A stretch of DNA of 64,000 nt from Rotaria socialis. Taxonomy: Eukaryota; Rotifera; Eurotatoria; Philodinida; Philodinidae. The notes under the pieces were generated by a model that worked only from the letters and a program-made list of their open reading frames with translations, ran no database searches and was not told the origin of the DNA. Numbering within the stretch: position 1 is the first letter of the stretch; each line of letters opens with the position of its first letter. The stretch covers positions 114,729 through 178,728 of the forward strand of contig CAJNYU010003131.1 of assembly GCA_905331475.1 (NCBI GenBank), written 5' to 3'. This document shows, in pieces, positions 14,003 to 26,359 of the stretch. Both the position numbers and the translations under genes were made by a program.

Positions 14003-15072
14003 TTTTTTCTATATTACTAAACATTTTACATGCTCCATAGTTAATTACTGCTGTCCAAGTTGCTTTCTGATTAGTTTCTTTTTTTGACTGAACCCTGAGG
14101 GGTACCCCAGGTGAATTTTCGGCAGAACAAAAGAGCTGCCGAAAGTAATTAAAATATAAATTGTTCGAGTCAGGTTTTTGCGCTAATTCCAAATATGTTA
14201 TTAATTGTGACTCAAGTTGTAGCTTTTATGATAAAAATCTCAATTTTCAGATTTAAGGCCTTATACGTCCCACTTTCTTTATTTTATTTTTGGTAAATTC
14301 AAGCACTTGCTAGTCAAGACTAATCAATTGTACCATCAATTTCAGTTAATTCTACACCCATTTAGAGCCAATTCTATACCGGTTTCAGACCAATTTCGAC
14401 CAATTCCAAGCCAAGAATTGGAATTGAATTGGTAGGAATTGGAATTGGCGCATCCCTAGATCTTATTGATATACTACTACTTATGATTACATGTACAAAA
14501 GACAAAAATTAATATTTCGAGATCGTAAGACTTCAAATTTCTATCGTGCGTAATTCCGCGTAGCGTATACGTTGTTTTTCTTGAAAAGTTTTCTTTTGCT
14601 CATATATTCCTAAAATAATATTCACTCCTCGTTATATGAGGACAAAGCACGAAAACAAATCTTCCGATCTTGAGTACCTCAGACTACGCCTTATAATGCA
14701 ATGTATTACAAATATTTTTGTGCGTCATGATCAAATTCACCTATTTTATATAAACGAAATATTTTTCAACATCCCACTTACGTTTTCGTTCCAAGAGTGC
14801 AAATCACACGTAATATAGTCGCAGCATGACATTTTTCTTTTTTTCTTTTAAAAATACTTCTTTTACATCACATTGAATTTACTATCCTACAATAAAGAAA
14901 TGTTGTAAATAGTTTCCAATAATCATCAATTTGGATCGAAATTCCTATCGAAAAAATTCAATATTATTCTGTTCGATTTGATAGCAAGAATAGTAATTTC
15001 TTTTGCTAATCAATGACATTTAATTGCTATGCTTAAAAGTGTACTTTCAAAAAGATGAATAATTTAATCTTT
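14003..15072. other. Intergenic with palindromic and AATTGG-type repeats
   Basis: No gene is supported. Near 14093-14110 there is a palindrome centred on GGGGTACCCC, followed by CCCAGGTGAATTTTCGG, which resembles the ends of the CCCAGG elements. At 14325-14455 there are degenerate ACCAATTC/GAATTGGT repeats. Confidence 0.45.
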
Positions 15073-15318
15073 CTATGGAACTAATTGAACATTGCTTATG
15101 CTCCGAATATTCATATGTAAATAATCATGGTGCTTTCCTAATTTATAGTATGCTGTAACAGTGACAGACTTATTAGTAAATTTTGTACTTTTCTTTACTG
15201 TAATATCTCCACGTGATTGAGCCTCGCGCACTAAATAATACTTAGGGTATACCAAAAGTTCTGGCCGCGAGATCTTTAGTTCGACAAAATCCATAGTTTT
15301 GAAAGTTTTATTGCGCAA
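15073..15318 (-). CDS. Small ORF, 5' part duplicated in inverted orientation
   Basis: ORF of 81 aa (73 if the second Met, MDFVELKISRPELL, is used). No family is recognised. The first 21 codons from the second Met lie in the left arm of a 120-bp inverted repeat. The right arm at 15740-15805 encodes almost the same peptide (MGFVELKISWPELLVYPK) on the plus strand and then diverges to a stop. That only the N-terminal part is duplicated suggests either a real small gene with a broken sister copy, or a transposon end that happens to carry an ORF. Confidence 0.35.
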   Translation of the reverse strand: MRNKTFKTMDFVELKISRPELLVYPKYYLVREAQSRGDITVKKSTKFTNKSVTVTAYYKLGKHHDYLHMNIRSISNVQLVP

Positions 15319-15360
15319 ATATATATAGTAACATGCTTGCTCTATGATACTGCATATATT
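15241..15360 (+). repeat. Inverted duplication, left arm (120 bp)
   Basis: Reverse complement of 15686-15805 with three mismatches noted, about 97% identity. Outer ends are CTTAGGGTATACC and GGTATACCCTAAG. The arms are separated by 325 bp. Confidence 0.9.
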
Positions 15361-15454
15361 GTAGTTCTATATTGGATTTAATTCTAACAGTCATTTTAGA
15401 GAAAATCGATAATATAGTGGCTATACCAATATCTAACAGATCCTTGTGGAGTGT

Positions 15455-15553
15455 TCGGATACATTCTGGAATATTCTATGTTGTTTATTTGCCTCTCGTG
15501 TAACGTTCTATGACGTCATGCTCGAGAATATTACATTCCGATAGTATATACAG
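15455..15553 (+). promoter_or_regulatory. Heat-shock-element-like promoter region
   Basis: Between the inverted arms lies TTCTGGAATATTC (about 15469-15481), a perfect TTC-nn-GAA-nn-TTC triplet of the heat-shock factor site. A second partial array, GAGAATATTACATTCC, lies near 15523-15539, and a TATA-like AGTATATA near 15544. The layout of sites, TATA box and start on the plus strand resembles an inducible promoter. Activity is inferred only from sequence. Confidence 0.45.
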
Positions 15554-15685
15554 GTGAAAGATCGCTCGGTTTTAACTCATTTCATTCTTCAAACAAGCTG
15601 TTAAACAAGACTGATGAATTTAATAGGTACTATATCAAAATTCGAACTATTCCGGGAATAGATGCAAAAACAATCTACGAAGACT

Positions 15686-15805
15686 AATATATGCAGTATC
15701 ATAGAGCAGGCATGTTACTATATATATTTGCGCAATAAAACTTTCAAAACTATGGGTTTTGTCGAACTAAAGATCTCGTGGCCAGAACTTTTGGTATACC
15801 CTAAG
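15686..15805 (-). repeat. Inverted duplication, right arm (120 bp)
   Basis: Partner of 15241-15360. On the plus strand it contains a start codon near 15751 and 18 codons nearly identical to those at the start of the minus-strand ORF of the left arm. Confidence 0.9.
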
Positions 15806-16536
15806 TTTATTTTTCTTTGAAGTTCCGCTTTTTTCAATGCCATTCCAATGAAATACCGATCTACTGATTAGTATTTTTTCTTGCGTCTACATCGAATGAA
15901 ATGATTTTTCGATGTTCTTTTATTTTTTTATTTTTTTATACATACATCATATTTCTCTTAAGAATATTCGACAATTCCACAAAGAAGCATTTCCCCTCCA
16001 GCATCTTTCACTTATGGAACATGATAGAAATGTGTATTGCGCAGTTATATTCATCGCTGATAGATTGTAGAAATTTCAAGCCTTCATTTACTGTGTTATT
16101 TTTATCTGCATTATTCGAAATAAAATTTAAAAAAGAAGCTTCATTAATATCTAACTTGAACTAGATTCGCATTTAAAAAATTTAAGAATCGCGGTTTATC
16201 GCTTAGTATGACAATAGAAGGAAAAGTAAAAAGTACAAAATAAAATATGAGCCATTCTCGCTGTGCTCATTGAAGCATACAACAGACCCTGTCTAAGCAA
16301 AAGAAAACAATGTTTTTTTTTGTCAGCAATCCGATGACATCATTACAAGAGAATATCAAATTATAAAAAGAAAAAAACAATCGGATAGATGCTCATCTGC
16401 GTGATTCATATGCATGCATTCAATTTCCGTTTTGATTTGTTTACCGCCAAGTTGAATTCAAAGAGAAAAAAAAGCTTTTCTTTTTATAAATATTCCAACT
16501 TTTAGTTTAACAAAAATAAGAAAATAAATAATATTT
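15806..16536. other. Intergenic, nothing recognised
   Basis: AT-rich spacer downstream of the GPCR gene. The ORF at 15901-16164 is Phe/Ile-rich without recognisable features. Confidence 0.5.
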
Positions 16537-17553
16537 CTATACAAGTGATTCACGTACACTTTGTGTTGCAGTGACCGTAGGTTTAATTGGATAGAAAACA
16601 ACATAATCAGCGTTTCGTCTTGCAAAAAGAATTTGATGTACTTGTACGCGAAAATTTCTTGTCGAAACATAATATATGTAAAAACTAGACACTGGATTTG
16701 CATAAAACAATATCGAACATGTAACATGATACAGAAAGAAGACTGACGTCTGTTTACGATTATTTCCATTGAATAAAACATAATACGATTGTTCAATACA
16801 ATATGGAATTGATGATAAAATAATTGCTAAAGATAACAGTAGAAGCATACGAGATAATTGTTTATCGCCGTTAATTAATCCGTAGCGATTTTTTCGCTTA
16901 CTAATTATTCTTAATTGTCTAAGTGTCAATAAACCAAATACAGAAAGAAATATAATTGGCATTATACCATGAAGAAATATTTGAAATGTATATAAATAAT
17001 AATAGGAATAAGTAATTGACACAATAGTGCAATATCCCGCTTTCGAAACACGATAATATTTCATCAATGGAATACTATGCATGCCGAATAATACGACAAG
17101 AATTAAAATAATAGATTGCGTTCGTCTTCGTGTTGTTATTAGTTTTCTGAGACGAACTTCCCTTGACGATATTAAATATCGATCGAATGTAGCTAAACAT
17201 ATGCATGCTAATGACGTTAAATCAAATGTATGCAAAATAAAGTAACGTAATTTGCATATGAGAAATTCATTGCTTTTTGTGGTGTCAAATTCATAACCAT
17301 CGAGTAGAATTCGAGTCAATAATGGATAAATAATAACAATTAAATTTGATATAGACGATCCAAGCAAATATAACGAACTATTACTTGCACCACATGGGAA
17401 TGAATATTTGGATTTTTTTTTCGAACGACACCATTTTGTAAAAACACAAATGTTTAAAATATTCCCAATGGAACCAAATACATACATTAGAATACCAGCA
17501 AAGATCATTAATTTGTGCGAAATAAAATCGAATTCGTCCATTTTATGAAGCAT
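16537..17553 (-). CDS. Rhodopsin-like G protein-coupled receptor, orphan
   Basis: Single-exon ORF, 338 aa (334 from the second Met), with seven hydrophobic segments. Seen landmarks: GN in TM1 (VFGSIGNILNICVF); a conserved Cys before TM3 (LICKLRYF); FDRYL at the end of TM3, a variant of DRY; a Cys in the second extracellular loop (AGYCTI); a basic third loop (ISKRKNRYG); a TM6 Pro (SIPYCIEQ); and NPVSSFY in TM7, a variant of NPxxY. The topology and the FMRFamide-receptor-like look fit the large bdelloid family of orphan peptide-type receptors. The ligand cannot be inferred. It probably sits in the plasma membrane. The neighbours give no functional hint. Confidence 0.85.
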   Translation of the reverse strand: MLHKMDEFDFISHKLMIFAGILMYVFGSIGNILNICVFTKWCRSKKKSKYSFPCGASNSSLYLLGSSISNLIVIIYPLLTRILLDGYEFDTTKSNEFLICKLRYFILHTFDLTSLACICLATFDRYLISSREVRLRKLITTRRRTQSIILILVVLFGMHSIPLMKYYRVSKAGYCTIVSITYSYYYLYTFQIFLHGIMPIIFLSVFGLLTLRQLRIISKRKNRYGLINGDKQLSRMLLLLSLAIILSSIPYCIEQSYYVLFNGNNRKQTSVFFLYHVTCSILFYANPVSSFYIYYVSTRNFRVQVHQILFARRNADYVVFYPIKPTVTATQSVRESLV

Positions 17554-18315
17554 GAAACCTTTTTCCCTTTAGCAAAAAATAAAAAAAACACTGGTCACTT
17601 ATGTGAGTGCGTGTATGTATTTATATATGAAGTTTTTTAACATAAGAAAAAGAAATATGCCATGAGGAGAGAGAGAGAGAAAAAGAAAAGCGTTTGATTA
17701 AGTAACTGACTTGGAAAAGCATTGCCTTCTGAAACCCCACAGTTTATTAATTTAAAGTATAATCGAGCAGTAAACATTATAGGATGTAATAAAAACCATT
17801 GAATATACTAAAGGAGAACATGTTCTGTACGCTCAATAGATACTCAATGTTCGGGATCAAAGAAATCTTTCAACGAAAATCTTTTTACAGGTTTTTTCTT
17901 ATTTCAAAAAGAAATGTTTTTTAGCAAAAATATTTATTTGATCCAGATCATATCTATCGCTGGAAAAGAAAAAGTACTTTTATCTCTTTTTCGTGATGCA
18001 ACATCGATAAATAGCTTTAGGTATAATCATATGTTTTAATTTTCCTCAGATCCTATATAGCTAAGAATTCTCGACACAGATATAGTATCAATCTAATTCT
18101 ATAAAAAGATTTTATTAATGATCATCTATGACTTTTTCATAGATTTCGTTTCATGTTAATCTAATTTTCTTTTTGAGACTGAATCAACTTCTACATAGTT
18201 GTATCTCTATTAGTTTAGTAAGCTGAATAAGAACTTTGCTATATGAAATATTCATTTTTGGCTATTTACTTTTTTATATCTTATTCTGGTTTTTATTTAA
18301 TTATGTGAGTGATCT

Positions 18316-18346
<31 letters not shown>

Positions 18347-19322
18347 TAAATGTGTTGCTTACTGTGCTAGTATGCGTCTTTCGTTCAGTAATCTTATTGT
18401 TGAATAGTTCGCTCCATTTTCTTGTCGTCGTCTATTTTTATGCCAATGAGTGAGATTGCGTGAGGAAATTGGATTTCTGATTGATTTTATTAGAAGAAAA
18501 AGGGGAAACTAAGCGTGTTAACATTGTTTTTTTATTATAACTGAACAAAACTCTGATGCATATATATATATATATATATACATCATCAACTACTTTGTCT
18601 ATAAAAATAACTCCAGATATATTGTTTAGTAAGGGATGTTTTTTTTTCTATTTTCTTCGGATAGAAATGTTAATGGTAAAATAGGAAATAAACTATATGT
18701 ATTGTTCTAATTTTAAATCAGTTTTTATCAAAAGTTGGCGTTATCCGGTAAATGTCGATTTTCTCTATGAACTATGATATGACATTGAATCTTTGTTTCC
18801 TAAACTAGGGCGGTTCAATCGATCATTATTAATAATTATTTTTAGCATTGACGTCATGTGTGTGATTTTAACAAGAGAGATAACATGTGAAACCGGAAGA
18901 ATTCGCTTTTTTTGCCGTCATGCCTACGCAACTAATCGATAGAAATTACTTAATGAAGAGTCGATTGTTGTATGTCTGAGTGTTTGATTCATTCGAACAG
19001 CTGATACCCGATGAACCCTATCAAGAGAAGTTTAAAGTACAGAATGACCTTCACAACTACTTCACTAAATTTATTTTCGATTTTTTTACGAATGCTTTCA
19101 TAGTTGCTAATAAGAATCAGCATTGTGATTTTTCTAGAAAAATATATTTGAATTGTTCATAATGATACAGAAAATAATTATCTATCAAAAGGAAGTCGTA
19201 CAGCTCTTTGCAATATTTATTGGCCGGAACAATATCAGTCTTGCGGAAGGCACTGAAGTAGTTTTTTTCTGCTGTCTCGCATACAAATATTTTTATTTTT
19301 GTGCTTTCAGTTAAAGTAGGTG
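17554..19322. other. Intergenic with (TA)n and (TATC)n microsatellites
   Basis: Contains TATATC/TA repeats near 18315-18350 and (AT)n near 18560-18582. The ORFs at 18980-19162 (plus) and 19117-19344 (minus) overlap antisense and show no recognisable domain. No gene is supported. Confidence 0.5.
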
Positions 19323-19545
19323 CCCAGGTCGAAAAATCTGACATAAGATCTTATATCAAGTCGCACAGTCAGATTCTTGAAAGATCTTACACATTAATAA
19401 GATCTTTCAAGAATCTGACTGTGCGACTTGATATAAGATCTCAGAGACTACGATTTTTTGTATGATTTTCGTATGATCTTGTAAGATCATACAAGATCAG
19501 ATTCAAATTCTTATCAGATCTTAGTATCTGATTGTTTGTCCTGGG
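19323..19545. mobile_element. CCCAGG-ended foldback element with a perfect 44-bp hairpin
   Basis: The 223-bp unit starts CCCAGGTCGAAAAATC and ends GATTGTTTGTCCTGGG, with TG on both flanks. Inside, 19346-19389 and 19398-19441 form a perfect 44-bp inverted repeat around an 8-nt loop. A second, shorter inverted region built on GATCTTGTAAGATC follows at about 19470-19500. The first 11 bases equal those of the element at 8934. Confidence 0.75.
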
Positions 19546-21791
19546 TGTCTCGATGAAAAATGTCTCCGTGAGTTGAATGATATTTTGTTTTCTAGACAAT
19601 CCTTTGGACTATTATTATGGCTGGTTCAAATAGAAGATTACTTTAGAATTCTTAAAGCCGAGTATATAAATTACTATTTCAATTTTTATTGACATTTTCT
19701 AAATTTGATATATCCTTTTTTCTAAAACAAAACATGTATCTAACTACTGAGCATTTTTCTCTTTTTGTGTACTCAAAACGTGAGTACACTCTCGATTCGG
19801 TTAGTTGTCTTGAAATTTTGTACACAGAATGATCTCATCAATATTTCAGTCGAGTTCGAAGATGAGAAGGATCCGTCAAGAAATGGCTGAGTTATCGAAA
19901 AAAGTGTCATTATTGACCAGACCATCCCTGAGGGGAGGGGGTACAGGGAATTTTTCAAAAAAAATTTTTCTCAGAATTATTCAAAACATATATAAATCGA
20001 CTCAGTTTTTGCAGTACACGTAACAATCGGATGCGAATTGTTCACAATCGCCTACAGACTTCGTGTGTTTTCTGTGCAATTAGTCAGCTCATATACAAGT
20101 ACTTGCATTCATGTGATAAAGGTGATAGGACGAAAGATGAAACATATTTTTACCTATTGCAAAAAAAATATCGAATTGATCTATTTAATGTCAGGATATT
20201 TTATTTATACTTACAGGGTGTATCGGAAATAGTTCAATACCAAGATTGAGTAATGCTGGAGAATTAGTCGACAATCGATTTTTGAACAATAAAACCAATT
20301 ATACGAGGGAAATCGTTTTTATCAAAAGATTTCTTCTGAACGACCATTCGATAATTTTCTTTTGACACCCGTTTCCTCTCTGAGTAGTTGAAATGTGTTT
20401 CGAGGAAAGAATGATTAGAGAAAGCATTGGCACATGAATCAGACAAGAAAATAGAAAATTGAGTGATATTTGTATCAACGTGTTTATTTTTAGATTTATT
20501 GAAGTAAACAGAAACAACAATAGTTTTTGAAAGTACTCGTTTCGTATCTAGTCGTTCTCGCAGCAAAACCAAAAATAGTCAATGGCGCCTTTCTATTCAT
20601 AATTGGGATCTATGACAAACGCATTCTTTTCTCAAGGAAAAAGTCCCTATGTTATCTCTCTAAATCTACACAGAACTCAGCACGCACAAATAATTCTGTT
20701 GAATAACAGATCTCAGGACAAATACAAAATCTATTTCAGCTGTTGCAGAACAAATAAAACAAATAGGTCTGTGATCGCATTGTAATAGTGACTATCCTGA
20801 GGGCCTGAAAGTCATTCACACGCACATCCTGACGTATCCGTTCTATTGCATGACTCATTTGAATGAGATCAATTGTCTTGCTATGAAATTCATCATCGTC
20901 GAATTAAGAATCTCGTTATAAAGTCCATTGAACAAGGTTCAAAAAGACAAAGTGTGGATTCAATAAAATATGCGTCGAACGATAATGACACAGCTTGGAA
21001 TGATTCATTTTTCGAACGCTGCATAGCTGAATTTTTCTAGGGTATGATTTTCCTCTGTTTCATAATGTAATTACGGTGCACATTCAGAAGCAATCGATCA
21101 CATGGGAAATTGTCCAAACGTTCGACAATGTTATGCAAGTAACTAACCACAGTTTGGGGTAGACTTTTTTCTGAATATTCCACACAACTCTTCCAATGAT
21201 TTCTCAACTGACGCTCTGAAAAGAAAGAAATTTGAATTTCAAAGTCAAAAATTTTATTAATTGCTTCAATTTTTTTTCTCTTGTTGTATTTATAGTTTTT
21301 CGGATTTATTGAAAGAAACCCTTCAACTAAAAATATTTTTAGATAAGTTGACTCGGCTAGTTGTAAGCGTAAGTCTTGGCTACATTGTGACACGAACCTT
21401 ATTTCAGTATGACTATATCTGAGCGAGAAATGCTTAGTAGATAGATGCCTAGGTCTTCATCATCAAACTCTTGATCAATTCAAATCCTGAAAAATGTTTT
21501 CTGTCTAACAAGAACTGATCTTTATTCAGTTACAAAGAACAGGCGTTCACTTTTGCGTTGTTGCGTATGCCCAACAATTTCACTATTTGTGAAGCGATTT
21601 CTACAGGCTTTCACAAATAGATTATCTACGTTATTAAAGCAAACAAAATAATTATGTTGTTCGTAGTGTACTTATGTCTCGCAATAAGAAAAAAGGAAGT
21701 TGCAATACATTTATTTCTTATTTGTGAACAATGGATACAAAAGTTTCATTCAAACGACAAGATGAGGACGATTCTTGTACGTTTTCTAATT
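19546..21791. other. Intergenic with unassigned ORFs and a hairpin
   Basis: Open frames at 20264-20572 and 21037-21393 (minus), and a plus-strand stretch around 20880-21030, look mildly protein-like, but I could not tie them to a family. A hairpin (CTATTTGTGAAGC / GCTTTCACAAATAG) lies at about 21583-21620. I do not call genes here. Confidence 0.4.
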
Positions 21792-22434
21792 TTATTCTCG
21801 TTTTAATGTTGACCATGACGTTACAGTATCAAATTGTGGTGGACGAAAATAACTGTAGGACATGAGATTATCACTAACTTTTGTTAAAATTATTTTGCCG
21901 CCGTCACGAGTAATACCGCCGGGTTGCGTATTAACTTCATGAAATGTATATCGATCTGCCGATGAATCTTTTTCCAACAATTTCCATATACCATCACTTC
22001 CACCAAGAGATGGATATTGAATACGAAATTCATTATTGTTCTCATCAGCAGTCAATCGGATTGTCCATGTAACTCCCTCTTGTTGATAACCAACACCAGT
22101 CCAAACACCATTGATCCAGTTTGATGGCATAACTTAATTGGCTGCCTATTAAGTCTAAAGACAAAGATATAGAATCACTACAAATTTCTATCGTTCGAAG
22201 TCTCTGGTGAGAAAATTTGAGATATGAAATCAATTTTTGGAATATGATTTGCTTGAAACTCGAACGGCGTGATGAAAGGACAGGAAAATTTTGTCTAGTA
22301 AAAATAAAATCATTCGTACCGATGAAAAGCAAAAGAATCAGTGATGAAAAGAAACGTAAGTCACTTCACCTGTACTTACTATTAAATAGTTGTTGATGAC
22401 TGATACGTTTGTAGTTTGATTGCTCATTATTCAT
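21792..22434 (-). CDS. Small soluble protein, unknown function
   Basis: Exons 22380-22434 and 21792-22132 join at phase 1 across a 247-nt intron (good GTAAGT donor, weaker AATTAAG acceptor) to 131 aa; translation from the Met at 22130 alone would give 112 aa. The body reads like one beta-rich barrel domain: NWINGVWTGVGYQQ, TWTIRLTADE, IWKLLEKD, DRYTFHEV, GKIILTKV, DNLMSYSYF. There are no signal peptide, membrane segments or cysteines in the body, so it is probably cytosolic. Similar beta-strand patterns occur at the ends of some bacterial multidomain proteins, but I do not recognise a family. The second exon is likely real; the first is less certain. Confidence 0.5.
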
Positions 22435-23705
22435 TTTTGATAGGAATGATTACATACTAGTGAATACTTGTGCAGTCGAACTTCGAGTGAATGAATCATG
22501 CTCAACAATTAATGTACATAAACTCGAAACCGCATGTAATCGGTGACAATGACTACGGCTGATTTTTTATTGCAACATCTTAATACAGTTATCAATAGTG
22601 CAGACTGAAACGATCCGTTGCACTTGGATCTTCATTGGCCGATCAATGACACGTCATAAAGGTTAATGCACAATGAAATGGGAGTCTGGCTCTTGCGATA
22701 AAAATTCAAGAAAAATGAGCGGCAATGGATAAAAGAGAGAGCTGAAAATTGGTACACATCTAAACGCAACCATGGGCGGGCAGCAATACAAATATAAAGG
22801 ACATACACCCTCATAAGCAGTTCTAGAAGGACTGCTCTCTACACGTTGTACTGCTAAATTAATGTTGGCGTTTCAGCGGAGTTTTCACTTTTGGTATTTC
22901 TATTATGAACAAAGCTGAACAAACAAATGTTAACTCGTAAGATTACTGAGATCACGACAGTATCCTGAACATTTTATGCAAAACAAATGATTTCTTACTG
23001 AAATATCAAATTTAGTCTCGGATCAAAATCCGCTTGTTCCTATTTTTTATAAGTACCGTAATAAGGATAAAAATAATCTAGTGCAACGGCTGCAATTTCA
23101 GAATATCAGTACGCACGAGAAATCTTTCTAGAACTTTATTTCTGTCAATTGACGCGCCATAAGGAACGATAAGCCTAATCTTATGCGCGAGGTACAATTG
23201 TAAGTGGCCACCTCGTTAGAATATTTGGCTAGTACTATAATATCATAGAGAACATTAGAAAAAATTTCTCTCAAATGACCTACCTAATTCGAATTATAAT
23301 ATAAATGAGCCTCACACTACCTGAGATGAATTCGATTATAAATTTAAAAGAAAACAAGCCAACAATAGCGTCTGGCAGAAAAAACATGTTTTTTTTTGTA
23401 TGATAAGTTTATAGATGAGATAGAATTTTCCTATAACTACGGTAGGAATGCAGAGTGTGAACATAGATGAGCGTATTTCATGTCCTAAATGACAACCAAA
23501 CGCTCCTAAAAGTTGAAAGTAGTTCCGAAAAGTATGACAGCCTATCCAGAGTCAGCCACACCCCACCTCTAGGGAGTCGATTATATTGTGATTCATCAAA
23601 TATCGATCTTTATTCAAAAGTTATACAGTAACGACTGTGTCATTATTGTAATTCAGCCTTTTCCATAACGTAGGTATAGCTAGTAATGGAGAGTATATTT
23701 CAACT
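22435..23705. other. Intergenic, nothing recognised
   Basis: AT-rich spacer between two minus-strand genes. No repeat or coding signal was identified. Confidence 0.5.
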
Positions 23706-24247
23706 TCAAATAGAATAGCCGGCAAGATAAAGATTTGTGGTCACCCAGCCTGTAATCACCTTGCTTGATTTGACATATATTCTCTGATTTGATGAGCAAT
23801 AAGGCAAAGTGAATGTTTCCGAATCAAAGCTGACCGCATTTTGCGCATATATGAATATTTGTTTGAAATGAGTGAATGCTTGCCCATCACACTCTGTCCA
23901 TATCCAAAAGTTCACAACACCATTAGTTTCAGGTGGGTTAAATCCACTGACAATTGATATTATTATGCCCAACCGTTGCGTATTGGTTGGGACTCTATTA
24001 CGTAGCGAAAAGCTTATCTCTTCTACAGTTTTGAACTCAACAGAACCAATGTTTATAGGATTAACACCCGGCTGAACCGACCAAACAGATGATTTACCAT
24101 CTGAAAGCAATTGATAAATTATTTTCATGAAAAAGAATTGTTTTGAAACTTTTTACCTGATTGAAGCAATCTACTTTCTTGCTGAGTAAAGTTCCGTGCC
24201 TCATTTAAACTTATCATCAAGAAAAGGCAAAATAGAATTATTTTCAT
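23706..24247 (-). CDS. Small secreted protein, unknown function
   Basis: Exons 24157-24247 and 23706-24100 join at phase 1 across a 56-nt intron (GTAAAA..TTTCAG) to 161 aa. The N-terminus MKIILFCLFLMISLNEA is a clear signal peptide. The mature part reads as beta-strands: SVWSVQPGVNPINIG, EISFSLRNRV, LGIIISIVSG, VVNFWIWTECDGQ, SETFTLPYC, RIYVKSSKV, TTNLYLAGYSI. Two cysteines (TECDG and LPYCSS) could pair. There is no membrane anchor, so it is probably exported. I do not recognise the family. The joined frame and the signal peptide make the gene model fairly safe. Confidence 0.7.
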
Positions 24248-26359
24248 TCTTAAAATCGGTATGCTATTTTTGAAACTATGAAAACAGTAACGAACAACGA
24301 ATATCCTTCGATATTTAAATACTAAATCGCTGATAAAGAGGTGAACAATGGCACACTGTCTAAGGCAAGATTTTATTGGTTTCTCTCTGTTTCTCTCTCT
24401 ATGCATTTCACTTTATATGAATCATAAGCCTCATTAGTTATCCGATCAAACGATAACGTTTGCTTTGAATAATTCATCTTTTTAAAATAATGTCGAATGA
24501 AATTATTCGTCAATAAAATGAATACTTCATATTAATACTTTCCATAGAAGTTTAAAACATAAAAGCAGACTCTTTAAACTAAATCACACTTCTATCAACG
24601 TATTATTACTAATTAGCGTTCATTGCATAAAACACCGTGATACTAAGCAAAGTACACTATATCCACTTCCGTTGAATTTTCGATCTCATTCTTAAAAAGT
24701 TTGAATTAGTAAAAGCTTCCAATAGGAATTTTCGAGGCATCAAGATATGGCTTTCAAACACACAGATATGCAGATTCTGAATCCAACTGAAATTTAGATT
24801 ATTCAAATGAATTCAATTTACGATTAATGTATTCTTTAAAATATAAAGAATACATTGAGTCCTCGAAGAGTGGTTCGGTTTTTTTAATGGAACAAATAGA
24901 ATCTAGAGGTAAACTAGAAGAATCTGGGTACTGAATGAGTTGCTCTATTGAACTAATGATATACTACAGAACGAAGTAAATCTATCGATCCCATGTGAAG
25001 AATTCTTTTACCTATATTATTTGATTCGGAGTCTAGCATATCATTCTCTAATAAATCATCAATAGAACATCTTCATTGTATATTAATGTATTCAAATTTA
25101 AGCTGTCATTTCCTAGAAAAATGAGTAAGAACAACAAGATTCACTATCTGTTTTCTTCATCGAAATATCTACGAGATTTCCTATTTCATAATCATCTGAC
25201 AATAATTATTGTATGCGAAAATATTGGATAACATCTTGTTCTTAGAAATGCATTTCATACAAAAAAAAAGTCTAAATAAATTATTAATTCACACGCACTT
25301 ATAAACGATCAATGTCAACAGAAGAAAATCCTTTTAACACCATGCAAATAATAGCAGTTAAAATACAGATACAGAAAGAGCATATTAATCATCATTACTC
25401 GTTTTATTTTCAAACTTTGAATTAGAAATCTATTTTCAATATTTAATTAGTTTGTACTTGCCATAAAGACACATTAAACATACCATGTATGAGAACAAAA
25501 TCATATTGATTTTATCAAGTATCGTATTGAACAAGTTCACACTTAAAATATTTGAATATGCTACTGAATTGATCATTATTTTCTTCAACAATACAGATTA
25601 TTCTTAAATTAATACGTAGCGATAACGTTATCAGAATATTTTACCCTGTAGACCTTCGCATATACCTTCAAGTGATTTATTTTTCGATTTCGATAAGACG
25701 CTGAGTTTATTGTGTACGTCACCATAGTTTATATAGATAAATTTGATAGCTATATGATATAAGAATGTAACAATGAAATATGGCGAACTTTTTCAATAGA
25801 ACAAAAATAAATAGGGTAACACAGTTCACAAATTATATAGGACAATATATGAATCATCTATCTGTTTCTATTCTTTCATAATAGGAGGGACAAAATCAAC
25901 AAAAATAAATACGTATTCGTTCGAAATTCTATTAATTAAAAGCGGCAACATTGTCAGCGTACGACTCGTAGAGATAAATACACTGAGATCATAGAGTAGA
26001 AGAAAGGAGAGGATTCTAGAACAATCGTGAATATGCTTCAACGAGGAAAATTTACGATCTTTAGCGTTACTCATTGAATTCTTGAGGAATAAGCACAAAA
26101 AAGAAAAACGACATAGCAGAATGTTCACGTTGAAATCGCCACGAGACATCGTGATTCATCAACATAATGGAAGAGCGCCACAAGAAAAAAAGAAGAACAG
26201 AGAACGAAAGAGTGTACTCGCTCTCACCCTGGATATATATACACACACCACAAGACACGAAGGAACACATAAGGAAGCAATCGCAACGAACATTTACACA
26301 AAAAGGATACTTGGTACGAATCTTATTTTATTACGGTATATTTTTAATATTAAATAAAA
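24248..26359. other. Intergenic, nothing recognised
   Basis: About 2.1 kb of AT-rich sequence. The ORFs at 25868-26376 overlap on both strands and look like the leader region of the downstream gene, not genes. Confidence 0.5.

Noticed and set aside
13839-14192. ORFs running through the N gap.
   Set aside because: The bases are unknown and the flanks are MITE sequence.
20880-21393. Possible transposase remnants on either strand.
   Set aside because: Some phrases look protein-like, but no catalytic or family motif could be named.
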